Assembly (NCBI GenBank): GCA_028285105.1
Contig: JANQQE010000024.1
Span: 434,001 to 498,000, forward strand
Source of the DNA: Alphaproteobacteria bacterium
GTDB lineage: Bacteria > Planctomycetota > Phycisphaerae > UBA1845
Direction of reading: 5' to 3'
DNA: 64,000 bases
Shown here: positions 8,904 through 16,737 of the stretch, one piece after another
Position numbering within the stretch: the first letter of the stretch is position 1
Layout: every line of letters begins with the position of its first letter
The notes under the pieces: model-generated
Database searches by the model: none
What the model was told of the DNA's origin: nothing
The model's input: only the letters and a program-made list of their open reading frames with translations
Program-made: the position numbers and the translations under genes

Positions 8904-9860
8904 ATGACTGAGAGAACAATCCAAGCACCAGCCACCACCGCTCCCTCCCAGGAGGAACATCCCCAGCCGGAAGTCACTCGATGGGAAATGTTTTCGCTGA
9001 CGTCGATGCGTTTTTTTCTGGGCGGGCTACTGCGCATCGTCGGACTGGGCGGACTCTATCGATTGTCGCGTTGGTTTGGCGGGCTCGAATATCTGATCAA
9101 CTACAAACGCCGCCGCAAAGTGCGCAAGACGCAGGCGATTGCATTGGCTGAAAACACACCGGCTCGCGTTCGCAACAAATGGGTGTGCGAAAGTTTCATG
9201 CGGACGCGGTGCGACAAAGTGTTCTATCTGATATTCGATCTGTTGCCCGAGAAGAAGTTGGCCGAGTGTTTCAGTATCGCCAATCGCGACATCCTCGACG
9301 CGGCGCTGGCGCGCAACAAAGGCGTCTATGCCATGACTTCACACATCGGATCCATCCACGTCATCGGCATGCTTATGTCGTACATGGGATACCAAGTGTC
9401 CGGAGTACGCACCCCAAAGGAGGGAGCGGTCCGGCGCTACATGCAAAGCAAATGGATGGAGAAATACCCCGACCATCCACCCATTACGGTGCTGTATACC
9501 GGCCACTATCCCCGACCGATTTACCGGTTATTCAAAAACAACTTCATCCTAGGCAGTTCGTCGGACGTGTCGAAAGTACCCGATAAAAAAATGCGAACAA
9601 TCTCGGTGAATTTGTTCGGTAACAAGGTGGAGTTCCTGCTGGGACCGCTGCTTATCGCCATTCGTTGCAAAGCGTCAGTGGTTCAATCATTCACCTTGAG
9701 CGATCCGGGCTTCAAATACCGACTCGAATTTCTCGGGCCGCTCACCGATCCCGACGCTGGTGATGAATCACCTGAGCTACTGGAAAAGGTCATGCAAACC
9801 TACGCAGACAACATCGCCGAATACGCCCGCAGATACCCCGACCACATCACCAAGCGATGA
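8904..9860 (+). CDS. Lysophospholipid/lipid A-type acyltransferase family protein
   Basis: A 318-residue protein resembling the LpxL/HtrB-type acyltransferases, which transfer acyl chains to lipid A precursors or related lipids at the inner membrane. One hydrophobic segment lies near residues 25-50. The putative active-site region is GVYAMTSHIGSIHVIGMLM, where a His is present but the usual acidic partner (HX4D/E) is not evident, so the match is to the fold family only. Later blocks (FILGSSSDVSK, VEFLLGPLLIAIRCKASVV) fit family conservation of the second half. An upstream TTG at 8877 is possible; the ATG at 8904 is preferred. The product acylated is unknown. Confidence 0.7.
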   Translation: MTERTIQAPATTAPSQEEHPQPEVTRWEMFSLTSMRFFLGGLLRIVGLGGLYRLSRWFGGLEYLINYKRRRKVRKTQAIALAENTPARVRNKWVCESFMRTRCDKVFYLIFDLLPEKKLAECFSIANRDILDAALARNKGVYAMTSHIGSIHVIGMLMSYMGYQVSGVRTPKEGAVRRYMQSKWMEKYPDHPPITVLYTGHYPRPIYRLFKNNFILGSSSDVSKVPDKKMRTISVNLFGNKVEFLLGPLLIAIRCKASVVQSFTLSDPGFKYRLEFLGPLTDPDAGDESPELLEKVMQTYADNIAEYARRYPDHITKR

Positions 9861-9989
9861 TTTTGTCGTTCGCTTGTCCGCTTTTATGACGATGATCTGG
9901 CGAGGAGGCCGCCACCAATTTCGCTTGCTTCGTGCATATTTTGAACGGTCGACGGATTGCGAAACGAGCAGATCGGGTCGATGAAATGA

Positions 9990-11300
9990 CTATGATGCCG
10001 AGGGTGCATCGGTGTGTTCGCCAAAGACGAGGACACGGTTCTTCCCCGATTCTTTGGCTTGAAGAAGCGCTTCGTCGGCTTGGGCGATCAACTCTTCTGC
10101 CGTCGATGCATCCCAAGGGAAACTTGCAAGTCCACCACTGATGGTGATCGAACCGGGTGCATGATCGACCAGCGATTCGCATTGCCAACCAAGCAGGTCT
10201 TTCTTGAACCGTTCAAGAACGCTCAGTGCGTCGGCTGGGTGTGTGCTGCCAGCCACCCGCGGCCGATCTGCGTCCCAGAAAATCACGCAGAATTCGTCCC
10301 CACCGTAGCGCGTCACGATGTCGTGATCGCGACAGTTCGACTGAAACATCTTGCCAATACATCGGATGATCTCATCGCCTGCCGCATGACCGTAGGCGTC
10401 GTTGTAACTTTTGAAATTGTCGATATCGAATAGCAGTACCGTGACTCGAAACCGCTCACGACGCGCCCGGTCGATCAGATCCTTGAGCAGACGCAGCGCA
10501 TAGCGGCGATTATACAAACCGCTCAACTCGTCAGTCAGCGCCTCTTTGCGCCACGACCGATGGTTGGCTGCCGCATCGAGCAGGTGCGACGCGAGGCGGC
10601 CATAATGCTCGAGCTTTTCAATATCTGCCGGCCGATACGGCAATCGTCGTGGACCAATGCTGATTTGACCAATGGTCCTTGTACCCCGTTTGATTTGCTC
10701 AACCAGAACCGGTTCCGACACCGTTCCACCGCTCGATGCCGTCGAACCGTCGGCAACAATCGTGACCGATTCACTTTGCATCGCCAACCGAACCAGGTCG
10801 GCCAACCGTGTCAGACTTGAAAAATCGTCTTGACCGATTTGGGCAAGCAGATCGCTTAGGGCAGCCAATTCATCCATCGACGCGGTGGCTGGTTTGCATG
10901 CCTCGCCGGCAATTTCTGACTGTCGAACGAACCCAAGCGCGGAATCAAACTCGGCATCGTTGACGGGCAGCAGCAGATAGTCGTCTGCGCCGGCAGACAC
11001 CATCGCGCGAACATGCGGTTCCAATTCAATCGAACAACAGAGAACGATCTTGGTGTGATCGCCAGCCGCTTCGCGTAATCCGCGCAGTGCGGCTTCCAGT
11101 TGCGGGTCGTTGTCGGCAACATGAACCACGACAGCCCGCGCGCTGCTTTGGGCCAATTTGTCGATGCCTTCGAGCAGACTCGCCGTCTTGACCACCGTGC
11201 AATTCTGATACCGCTCATTGAGGAAGCCAGCCAGCTCATCGGATGACTCAATCAACAGCAAGCGATCGCGTTCCAGAATGTTCGGCGTCGAAGAAATCAA
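9990..11300 (-). CDS. Diguanylate cyclase with pseudo-receiver domain
   Basis: A 436-residue cytoplasmic protein. The last ~170 residues are a GGDEF domain with an intact active site (RYGGDEF) and an intact product-inhibition I-site (RDHD exactly five residues before GGDEF), so it should make cyclic di-GMP and be feedback-controlled. Residues about 10-130 look like a receiver domain but lack the phospho-accepting Asp (VVVHVADND) and the conserved Lys (LLLPVND), so phosphorylation control is unlikely. The middle third may be a GAF-like module. The start is TTG at 11300 with CAGGA just upstream; no earlier in-frame ATG suits. The next gene upstream (11358-12383) encodes another receiver-like protein and is probably cotranscribed. 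Confidence 0.9.
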   Translation of the reverse strand: MISSTPNILERDRLLLIESSDELAGFLNERYQNCTVVKTASLLEGIDKLAQSSARAVVVHVADNDPQLEAALRGLREAAGDHTKIVLCCSIELEPHVRAMVSAGADDYLLLPVNDAEFDSALGFVRQSEIAGEACKPATASMDELAALSDLLAQIGQDDFSSLTRLADLVRLAMQSESVTIVADGSTASSGGTVSEPVLVEQIKRGTRTIGQISIGPRRLPYRPADIEKLEHYGRLASHLLDAAANHRSWRKEALTDELSGLYNRRYALRLLKDLIDRARRERFRVTVLLFDIDNFKSYNDAYGHAAGDEIIRCIGKMFQSNCRDHDIVTRYGGDEFCVIFWDADRPRVAGSTHPADALSVLERFKKDLLGWQCESLVDHAPGSITISGGLASFPWDASTAEELIAQADEALLQAKESGKNRVLVFGEHTDAPSAS

Positions 11301-11357
11301 TGAATCCTGCTTTCAAAAAACTGATCTCGATGGATCAGATGAATACTTTCGATTGAA

Positions 11358-12383
11358 CTATTCGCCCAAGAGCAAACTCAACTCTTCCTGCGAAAGAAGT
11401 GGCGGATCGTCCGGCGCATGTTCTTCCGACAATTGAGCTGAAGCTGGGGCCACACGCTTCGGCGGCACGCGATTCGACCCGCGTTCCGAGTCCGACCAGG
11501 GGACCATCACCGGGCGCGTTTCATCATCCGAGTCGTCGTCCAAATCCGGTTTGTCCAAATCCGGCTCATCCAAGGCGTTTTCAGCATTGTCCTCAGGCGT
11601 TTCTACGCCCCAGTCAGCCGCCGGTTCTTTTACGCCCGCCGACAAATTGTCCGAAGAATCGCTTGGGGCATTGGTTGAAAAATTCACGTTTGAATCTGAA
11701 TCCCCCCCGATGTCTGAATTGTCCGCTCCCGGATAATCCGCTCCCGAAACATCTGCCCCTTTGATTTCTATGCCCCCCGATCCACCGGGGTCAATTGTCG
11801 ATCGCACATTTGGGGCTGACAGGTCCGTTTTCGAGCCGTCTTCTGCGACTTGCTCCAAATCATGCGCCTCTGATTCAGCATCGAATTCATTATCGGGATT
11901 GGCAAATGTTTCCGAATTATTTTGCGGAAAGTCAGCCCCGCTTGACGAAACCGCAGAATCGGACCAGCCGTCAAATCCAGTATCGCCGTGCGAATCTGCG
12001 TCGGCATCGTAGTTCTGCTCGGCAAGAATCCCCTCGACAGCCGACACCGACAATCGCGCCGATGCACCCAGCGATATCGCCTGATCGAACTTCGCCTGCG
12101 AACGATCATGACCTGCGACGAAGATGCACAACTCCGGATAGGTCCGCGCGCAGATCGAGAAGAATTCAAACTCAGCCGCCGTCAGCCAATCCACCCGAAC
12201 CAACGCAATGACCGGTTTCAACTTCCCGACTTTTGCCATCGCTTCATAAACCGAGTCGCAATGAACCAACTCGAAGGCGTGGTCGTTCATCAGCGCGCGT
12301 ATCGAAATCGGAAGGTCAGCCGCATCGATATCGACGCACAGGATCGCATCTTTGGAATGAGCTTCAGAATCAGCCAAATTCAT
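11358..12383 (-). CDS. Receiver-like acidic protein with C-terminal FliM-like peptide
   Basis: A 341-residue protein in three parts. Residues about 8-125 resemble a degenerate response-regulator receiver (DAILCVDIDAADLP, VIALVRVDWL). The middle ~190 residues are low-complexity and rich in Asp, Ser, Glu and Gly, probably disordered. The last ~15 residues, PPLLSQEELSLLLGE, resemble the N-terminal CheY-binding peptide of FliM (LSQxEIDxLL). The ATG at 12383 is preferred to an upstream TTG at 12410. It lies 57 bases upstream of the diguanylate cyclase gene on the same strand. A scaffold that presents this peptide to a receiver or flagellar partner is a guess. Confidence 0.7.
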   Translation of the reverse strand: MNLADSEAHSKDAILCVDIDAADLPISIRALMNDHAFELVHCDSVYEAMAKVGKLKPVIALVRVDWLTAAEFEFFSICARTYPELCIFVAGHDRSQAKFDQAISLGASARLSVSAVEGILAEQNYDADADSHGDTGFDGWSDSAVSSSGADFPQNNSETFANPDNEFDAESEAHDLEQVAEDGSKTDLSAPNVRSTIDPGGSGGIEIKGADVSGADYPGADNSDIGGDSDSNVNFSTNAPSDSSDNLSAGVKEPAADWGVETPEDNAENALDEPDLDKPDLDDDSDDETRPVMVPWSDSERGSNRVPPKRVAPASAQLSEEHAPDDPPLLSQEELSLLLGE

Positions 12384-12477
12384 TTCGAAAACCGACGAAC
12401 GCAAAACCAAGTTCGATTCGACCGAGGCCGTCTACCATTCGCCTCGCGTAAGAACACACAAACACCAACCATGCAAA

Positions 12478-12639
12478 TTACCCGAGATTCGCGAACTTGC
12501 CCAGCTTAATCACCAAGAGCAGCGCGGTCAACGAAAGAATGTCCCCAAACGCGAAACGATCAGGCGCAAAGTTTGCCTGCGGCAGAACCCGCAATCGATC
12601 GATCGGAATCAATTCACCCGACGGAACTTCCCGGTGCAA
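12478..12639 (-). CDS. Possible small membrane protein (53 residues)
   Basis: A short frame that overlaps the end of the tRNA-binding-domain gene by 26 bases and starts at TTG (12639). The translation LHREVPSGELIPIDRLRVLP continues to a clear hydrophobic segment (DILSLTALLLVIKL) and ends KFANLG. Amino-acid and codon makeup look coding: acidic and basic residues before a single membrane segment, and third positions like the neighbours. The TTG start and lack of a clear ribosome binding site keep confidence low. No function is known. Confidence 0.4.
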   Translation of the reverse strand: MHREVPSGELIPIDRLRVLPQANFAPDRFAFGDILSLTALLLVIKLGKFANLG

Positions 12640-12991
12640 TGGAGTCGTCGGTCGTCACGAGAATCACTTGCGATCGATCTTCCGACGAAGCGGCTAACAA
12701 CATGCCCTGACTGACCTCACCGCGCATCTTGCGGGGTGCAAGATTGGTAACAACGACGATATTCTTGCCAACGAGGGAAGCGGCTTCGTAGTGTCCGCGC
12801 AATCCGGCGCAAATCTGACGCTGCTCGTCACCCAGATCGACCTTCAGCACGATCAGCTTGTCGGCATTGGGATGGTCGAAGGACTCAACCACGCGAGCGA
12901 CCTTCAACTTCACTTTGAAGAAATCGTCGATGTTGATCAGCCCGGTTTCGTTGGCTGACTCTTGAGTCTCTTTGGTTTCGTTTTCGCTCAT
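12614..12991 (-). CDS. Free-standing tRNA-binding (MetRS C-terminal-like) OB-fold protein
   Basis: A 125-residue protein matching the tRNA-binding domain found at the C-terminus of many methionyl-tRNA synthetases and in Arc1p/CsaA-type proteins. Hallmarks: KLKVARVVESFDHPNADKLI, QICAGLRGHYEAASLVGKNI and VVVTNLAPRKMRGEVSQGML. About 22 acidic residues precede the domain. AGGAG lies 9 bases upstream of the ATG. As a separate gene it could serve as a trans-acting subunit for a MetRS lacking this domain, or as a chaperone of the CsaA kind. It is divergent from manA. Confidence 0.88.
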   Translation of the reverse strand: MSENETKETQESANETGLINIDDFFKVKLKVARVVESFDHPNADKLIVLKVDLGDEQRQICAGLRGHYEAASLVGKNIVVVTNLAPRKMRGEVSQGMLLAASSEDRSQVILVTTDDSIAPGSSVG

Positions 12992-13095
12992 ATTACGGTT
13001 CTCCTCGGCGCGAGAGTTTATCGAGCCACCTAAAAATCGCCAATGTTGTCGCCAATGCGCAGTCAGTAGCGGGTAGTGGGCTGCGATTGACTCGT

Positions 13096-13101
13096 TACAA
13101 T
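13096..13101 (+). promoter_or_regulatory. Candidate -10 element for manA
   Basis: TACAAT lies 10 bases before the ATG at 13112, so transcription starting about 7 bases downstream would give an almost leaderless message. No ribosome binding site precedes 13112, which fits. A good -35 is not visible. Confidence 0.3.
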
Positions 13102-13111
13102 GCCCGGCACC

Positions 13112-14107
13112 ATGAAGCCGTGTCCACTCATCTTCAAACCGATCTTCAAGCCCAGAATCTGGGGCGGGCGAAAAATCCAGACCCGCTTAGACAAACCGCT
13201 GCCACCCAACGTCAACATTGGCGAATCGTGGGAGCTTGCCGATCTGGAAAACGATCAATCGGTCGTCGCGTCCGGCCCGATGGAGGGACGCACTTTGCGC
13301 GAGTTGCTTGCCGAATGGGGCGACGATTCACTCGGTGGCATACCGCTTTTTGAAGAACGCTTCCCGCTGCTGATCAAATACCTCGACGCCCGCGAACACT
13401 TGAGCGTACAAGTCCATCCCGACGCGGCGCTGGCTGCGCAATTGGGCGGATCGGTCCGCGTCAAGAACGAAGCGTGGTACATCGTCGAAGCCGACGCGGA
13501 TGGTTGTATCTATCGCGGACTGGTCGATGGCGTCACGCCCGATCAGTTCAAGAAGGCGTTATCGGACGGCAGGGTCGAGAAACTCTTGAATCGAATTCCG
13601 GTACGCGCCGGCGATGCGTATTATCTTCCGAGCGGAACGGTTCACGCGCTCGGTGGCGGTGTCTTGGTTGCCGAAGTGCAGACGCCGTCGGACACGACCT
13701 ATCGCGTATACGACTGGGATCGGGTGGATCAGGCGACGGGCCAACCGCGCGAACTGCACATCGACGAGGCGATGCGCTGCATCAACTTTGGCGATCAGAA
13801 CATCGAAGGCGAAGAGCGATCGCACGTCGCCAGTGTGTGGACAACGATCACGCGCCTGGTGACCTGCGAGTCGTTCATCATCGAGCGCGTCCGCATGGTC
13901 GAAGGCTTGGATCAGGACATTCCATACGAACAGCTCGTCGTCTGGATGGTTCTCGAAGGACGCGCCGTCGTCTCCTGGGATGACGGCAAATCGCGTCTCG
14001 ACGTCTCACGGGGCGACACAGTTTTGATCCCTGCCGGTGCGAATCAATGTCGGTTGCAAACCGAAACCGACTGCGTGTGGATCGAAGTGACGATCCCAAA
14101 AGCCTGA
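13112..14107 (+). CDS. manA: Mannose-6-phosphate isomerase, type I
   Basis: A 331-residue zinc enzyme that interconverts fructose 6-phosphate and mannose 6-phosphate, feeding GDP-mannose for surface polysaccharides. The N-terminus PLIFKPIFKPRIWGG is typical of the short bacterial form. Metal ligands are visible: His in VQVHPD, Glu in KNEAW and His in PSGTVHALGGG; the later AEVQTPSDTTYRVYDW block is also standard. Length fits the Bacillus-type enzyme. An in-frame ATG at 13100 is possible, but 13112 gives the usual family N-terminus. The window's exopolysaccharide genes (24-31 kb) are plausible consumers of its product. Confidence 0.93.
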   Translation: MKPCPLIFKPIFKPRIWGGRKIQTRLDKPLPPNVNIGESWELADLENDQSVVASGPMEGRTLRELLAEWGDDSLGGIPLFEERFPLLIKYLDAREHLSVQVHPDAALAAQLGGSVRVKNEAWYIVEADADGCIYRGLVDGVTPDQFKKALSDGRVEKLLNRIPVRAGDAYYLPSGTVHALGGGVLVAEVQTPSDTTYRVYDWDRVDQATGQPRELHIDEAMRCINFGDQNIEGEERSHVASVWTTITRLVTCESFIIERVRMVEGLDQDIPYEQLVVWMVLEGRAVVSWDDGKSRLDVSRGDTVLIPAGANQCRLQTETDCVWIEVTIPKA

Positions 14108-14302
14108 CACCACAGACATTCGCTGCCCACAACACTTTAGCCCACAACGCTGGGGTAAAATCACGAATATTTACGCTCCCATTGAGCCAAGCCCTGCAAA
14201 ATCGTTAGTATGGCATTTCGTTAGGATTGGGCGTTTGGCGGGCTTGGAGCGTCGAAAATCCAAGCATCGATCTTTCGCCCCGCAACCACCCAGGGCTGCG
14301 CA

Positions 14303-14854
14303 ATGACCAAGCGGTACGACCATGTTGACGATGCGCTCGAAGACAAGCTGCGCATCGGCGAGACGATCCTCTGGATCTACGGAAGCCTGTTGACGCTGGC
14401 TGGCGCGGGTCTGGTGATTGCGAAGTGCCTCGTCGCAGAGTTCGCTGCCGCCTTCGCGGGATTTGTCGCAACGGTGACGGGGGCGGGCTTGATCGTGCTT
14501 TGCTGTCTTGTGTTTCGTTTGATTAGAAAAACCGAATCGAACGCCTATCGACTCGAACGATTAAAGCAACGGATCGATGAACTCGAATTGGAATTCGATG
14601 CAGAAACAACACCGATTGATCGCACGCCTGCACATTCATGTCACGAACCAGCACCGATCGAACACGAGACAGCCGAGTCGCTGCGGAATGAATTCGCCGA
14701 TCAACTTCGCAATCACGATTACCAAACCGCGCTGGTCACCGGCAAGCGCATCTGCAAACTGTTCCCGGACAGTCGAATGTCTGCGGATTTTGAGGCGATC
14801 AAAAATCGCGTCGAGACGCTGGCTGAATCCTATCGAAACGACAACAACCACTAA
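14303..14854 (+). CDS. Two-helix membrane protein with coiled-coil tail, function unknown
   Basis: A 183-residue protein. Two hydrophobic segments (about residues 22-48 and 50-75) are followed by a charged heptad-like stretch (NAYRLERLKQRIDELELEFD) that should form a coiled coil, a His/Pro/Glu linker, and a C-terminal helical part (LRNEFADQLRNHDYQTALVT...) that resembles a single TPR-like unit. No family is recognised. It stands alone between manA and the convergent phosphatase-hydrolase gene, 195 bases after manA. Confidence 0.75.
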   Translation: MTKRYDHVDDALEDKLRIGETILWIYGSLLTLAGAGLVIAKCLVAEFAAAFAGFVATVTGAGLIVLCCLVFRLIRKTESNAYRLERLKQRIDELELEFDAETTPIDRTPAHSCHEPAPIEHETAESLRNEFADQLRNHDYQTALVTGKRICKLFPDSRMSADFEAIKNRVETLAESYRNDNNH

Positions 14855-14875
14855 GGCAGGTACTTTGCTCAAGTT

Positions 14876-16360
14876 CTAACTGCTCGATTCTTTGCCGGAC
14901 AAGAAACCGGAAATCATATCAATGAATTTGCGGTTTTCTTCCACAAACGGAAAGTGACCGCTTTTATCGAGAACTTCAAATCTTGCGCCGGGTATGCCGG
15001 TGGCGATGGACTTAACCACACTTGGCGGTGTCACCAGATCGAATTTCCCTGCGATGACCAACGTCGGGATACCGGTGATCCCGGGCAATTCCGGTTTCAA
15101 GTCAACGTCGCGAAAGACCTCTTTTTCCATCGCCGCATTGACGAAAGCGCTGATTTCCAGATGTCGCATCCAGTCATTTCCGAACGCATCAGTCACCTTA
15201 CCGAAGAATATTCCCGGCACCTGCAAGCCGACCAGGATGGCAAGCTCCTGATTGTTGGGTCTTCGCATCGCTTTTCGCAGTTGCCCCAGCAAAATGTCGT
15301 ATTTGTCACGTTCGGCTTGCGGCATGACCGCACCCAACAGCGGAAGGTATTCGCGGAAGTCTTCCGCGCTCGCCCACCCCGAAACCAAGACCATCTTGTC
15401 AATGCGTTCGGGATGTTTCAGCGCATACTTGATCGCCAGCAAGCAGCCACTGGATTGCGCGACCAACGAAATCTTTTCATCTTCCGCAACGGACCGAAGC
15501 GTTTCCAATTCTGCGACCTGCCGATCGAGCGTGTACGCTTCAGCGAATTGCGGCTTGCTCGAACCGCCACATCCCACCTGATCGTAGTAAACCAGTTTGT
15601 GCGTCTTTGAAAGTTCGTCGAGGTAAGGCCGAAACAGTTTGTGCGATTCGCCGGGCCCGCCATGAATGGCATAAAGCGGCGCGCCCTCGCCTTTGATCTT
15701 TACATTCAACGTTTGCGATCCAATGCCCGCGTCAAACTCTTTGGAGTGCAATTCCTTGTCGGTAATCGGCATCGGTTGAAGCTTCGGCAATTCATCCAAC
15801 TCGGCAGCGTACAGTTTCATGTCTTCATAAAAACCTGGCAGCTTTGCCGGTGAAAAACCGCCGTCGATCGCCTCTTTCAACGCCTCGGCAAAGCCCCAGC
15901 CGTCAACCGATAGGCGATGCGCGAAACGCATGAAGCCAGCCCGATCGCGGCCGGACTGACAATGCACGTAGACCGTTCCATCTGTTGTTGCCCGGATTTC
16001 GTCGATGATGCTGCGGGCCACATCGCGATTGACGCGGGCATTTTCCAGAGGACCGTTTAGACCGATGGCCAACGGTTTGCGATCGAAAGCAACGCCGAGG
16101 TCCTTGGCATTCGATTCTTCCTGATCGACCTCCGGCGAATCGGCGAGCAAAGAAACAATCCGCGTGACACCGCGCGAGCGTGCAAGAAACGCGATGTCGG
16201 CACGTGTCGGCGCTCCACCGCAGATCATATGGTCCGAAAGTTTTGAAAGTCTTAATCTCTTTTCAAACCGTTCGATTTGAGAGTCTTGTCCACGCAAGTC
16301 GGCTACGAATACCAACACCAGTGCCAGGAACAGTCCTGCGAAACATTTGCGGGCGAACAT
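14876..16360 (-). CDS. Exported dual-specificity phosphatase / alpha-beta hydrolase fusion
   Basis: A 494-residue protein with a signal peptide (MFARKCFAGLFLALVLVFVA). Residues about 40-195 form a cysteine phosphatase domain with the CX5R loop VHCQSGRDRAGF. Residues about 210-490 are an S33-type alpha/beta hydrolase like proline iminopeptidase: oxyanion motif HGGPGESH, nucleophile region LVAQSSGCLLA (Ser in an A-x-S-x-G variant of the usual elbow), Asp in GKFDLVTP and His in SGHFPFVEE. AGGAG lies 9 bases before the ATG at 16360, which is preferred to the TTG at 16366. Both halves look catalytically competent. The phosphatase would act outside the cytoplasm, on an unknown substrate. The gene is convergent with 14303-14854. 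Confidence 0.88.
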   Translation of the reverse strand: MFARKCFAGLFLALVLVFVADLRGQDSQIERFEKRLRLSKLSDHMICGGAPTRADIAFLARSRGVTRIVSLLADSPEVDQEESNAKDLGVAFDRKPLAIGLNGPLENARVNRDVARSIIDEIRATTDGTVYVHCQSGRDRAGFMRFAHRLSVDGWGFAEALKEAIDGGFSPAKLPGFYEDMKLYAAELDELPKLQPMPITDKELHSKEFDAGIGSQTLNVKIKGEGAPLYAIHGGPGESHKLFRPYLDELSKTHKLVYYDQVGCGGSSKPQFAEAYTLDRQVAELETLRSVAEDEKISLVAQSSGCLLAIKYALKHPERIDKMVLVSGWASAEDFREYLPLLGAVMPQAERDKYDILLGQLRKAMRRPNNQELAILVGLQVPGIFFGKVTDAFGNDWMRHLEISAFVNAAMEKEVFRDVDLKPELPGITGIPTLVIAGKFDLVTPPSVVKSIATGIPGARFEVLDKSGHFPFVEENRKFIDMISGFLSGKESSS

Positions 16361-16737
16361 TGCCAATTACTCCTGTGGGTGGCGTAGAGATTCGTGATTC
16401 CAAACGATGGACCCGTGTACATCGATTGGCGGTACACCTTGATTGTGACGACACGACTTATTGTAACGACTTGTGTGGAGCCAGTGAATCGCCCCCAAAT
16501 ATGCAACCCCGTCAGACGAATCGACACGCTCATTGCAGGGAAATGATAATGCACGCCTGCAGGCCCGACTATAATCCGGGCGGTTCTTTCAACTTGCCGC
16601 CCCTTCCGGCGCGTCTTAGAATTATTTGAGCCTCGGACTTTCGTTGGGCCTGTGGCACGCATTCGGAGTTATACTCTACATATCCAACGCATGATGCAAA
16701 GATCGACACCTCACATGACCTGCCAACGAGGACTATT
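16361..16737. other. Divergent intergenic region
   Basis: No gene is supported in these 377 bases between the phosphatase-hydrolase fusion (minus) and the NfeD protease (plus). Two -10-like hexamers on the plus strand are visible, TATAAT at 16570-16575 and TATACT at 16670-16675, but neither has a convincing -35 at 17 bases. Confidence 0.5.
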
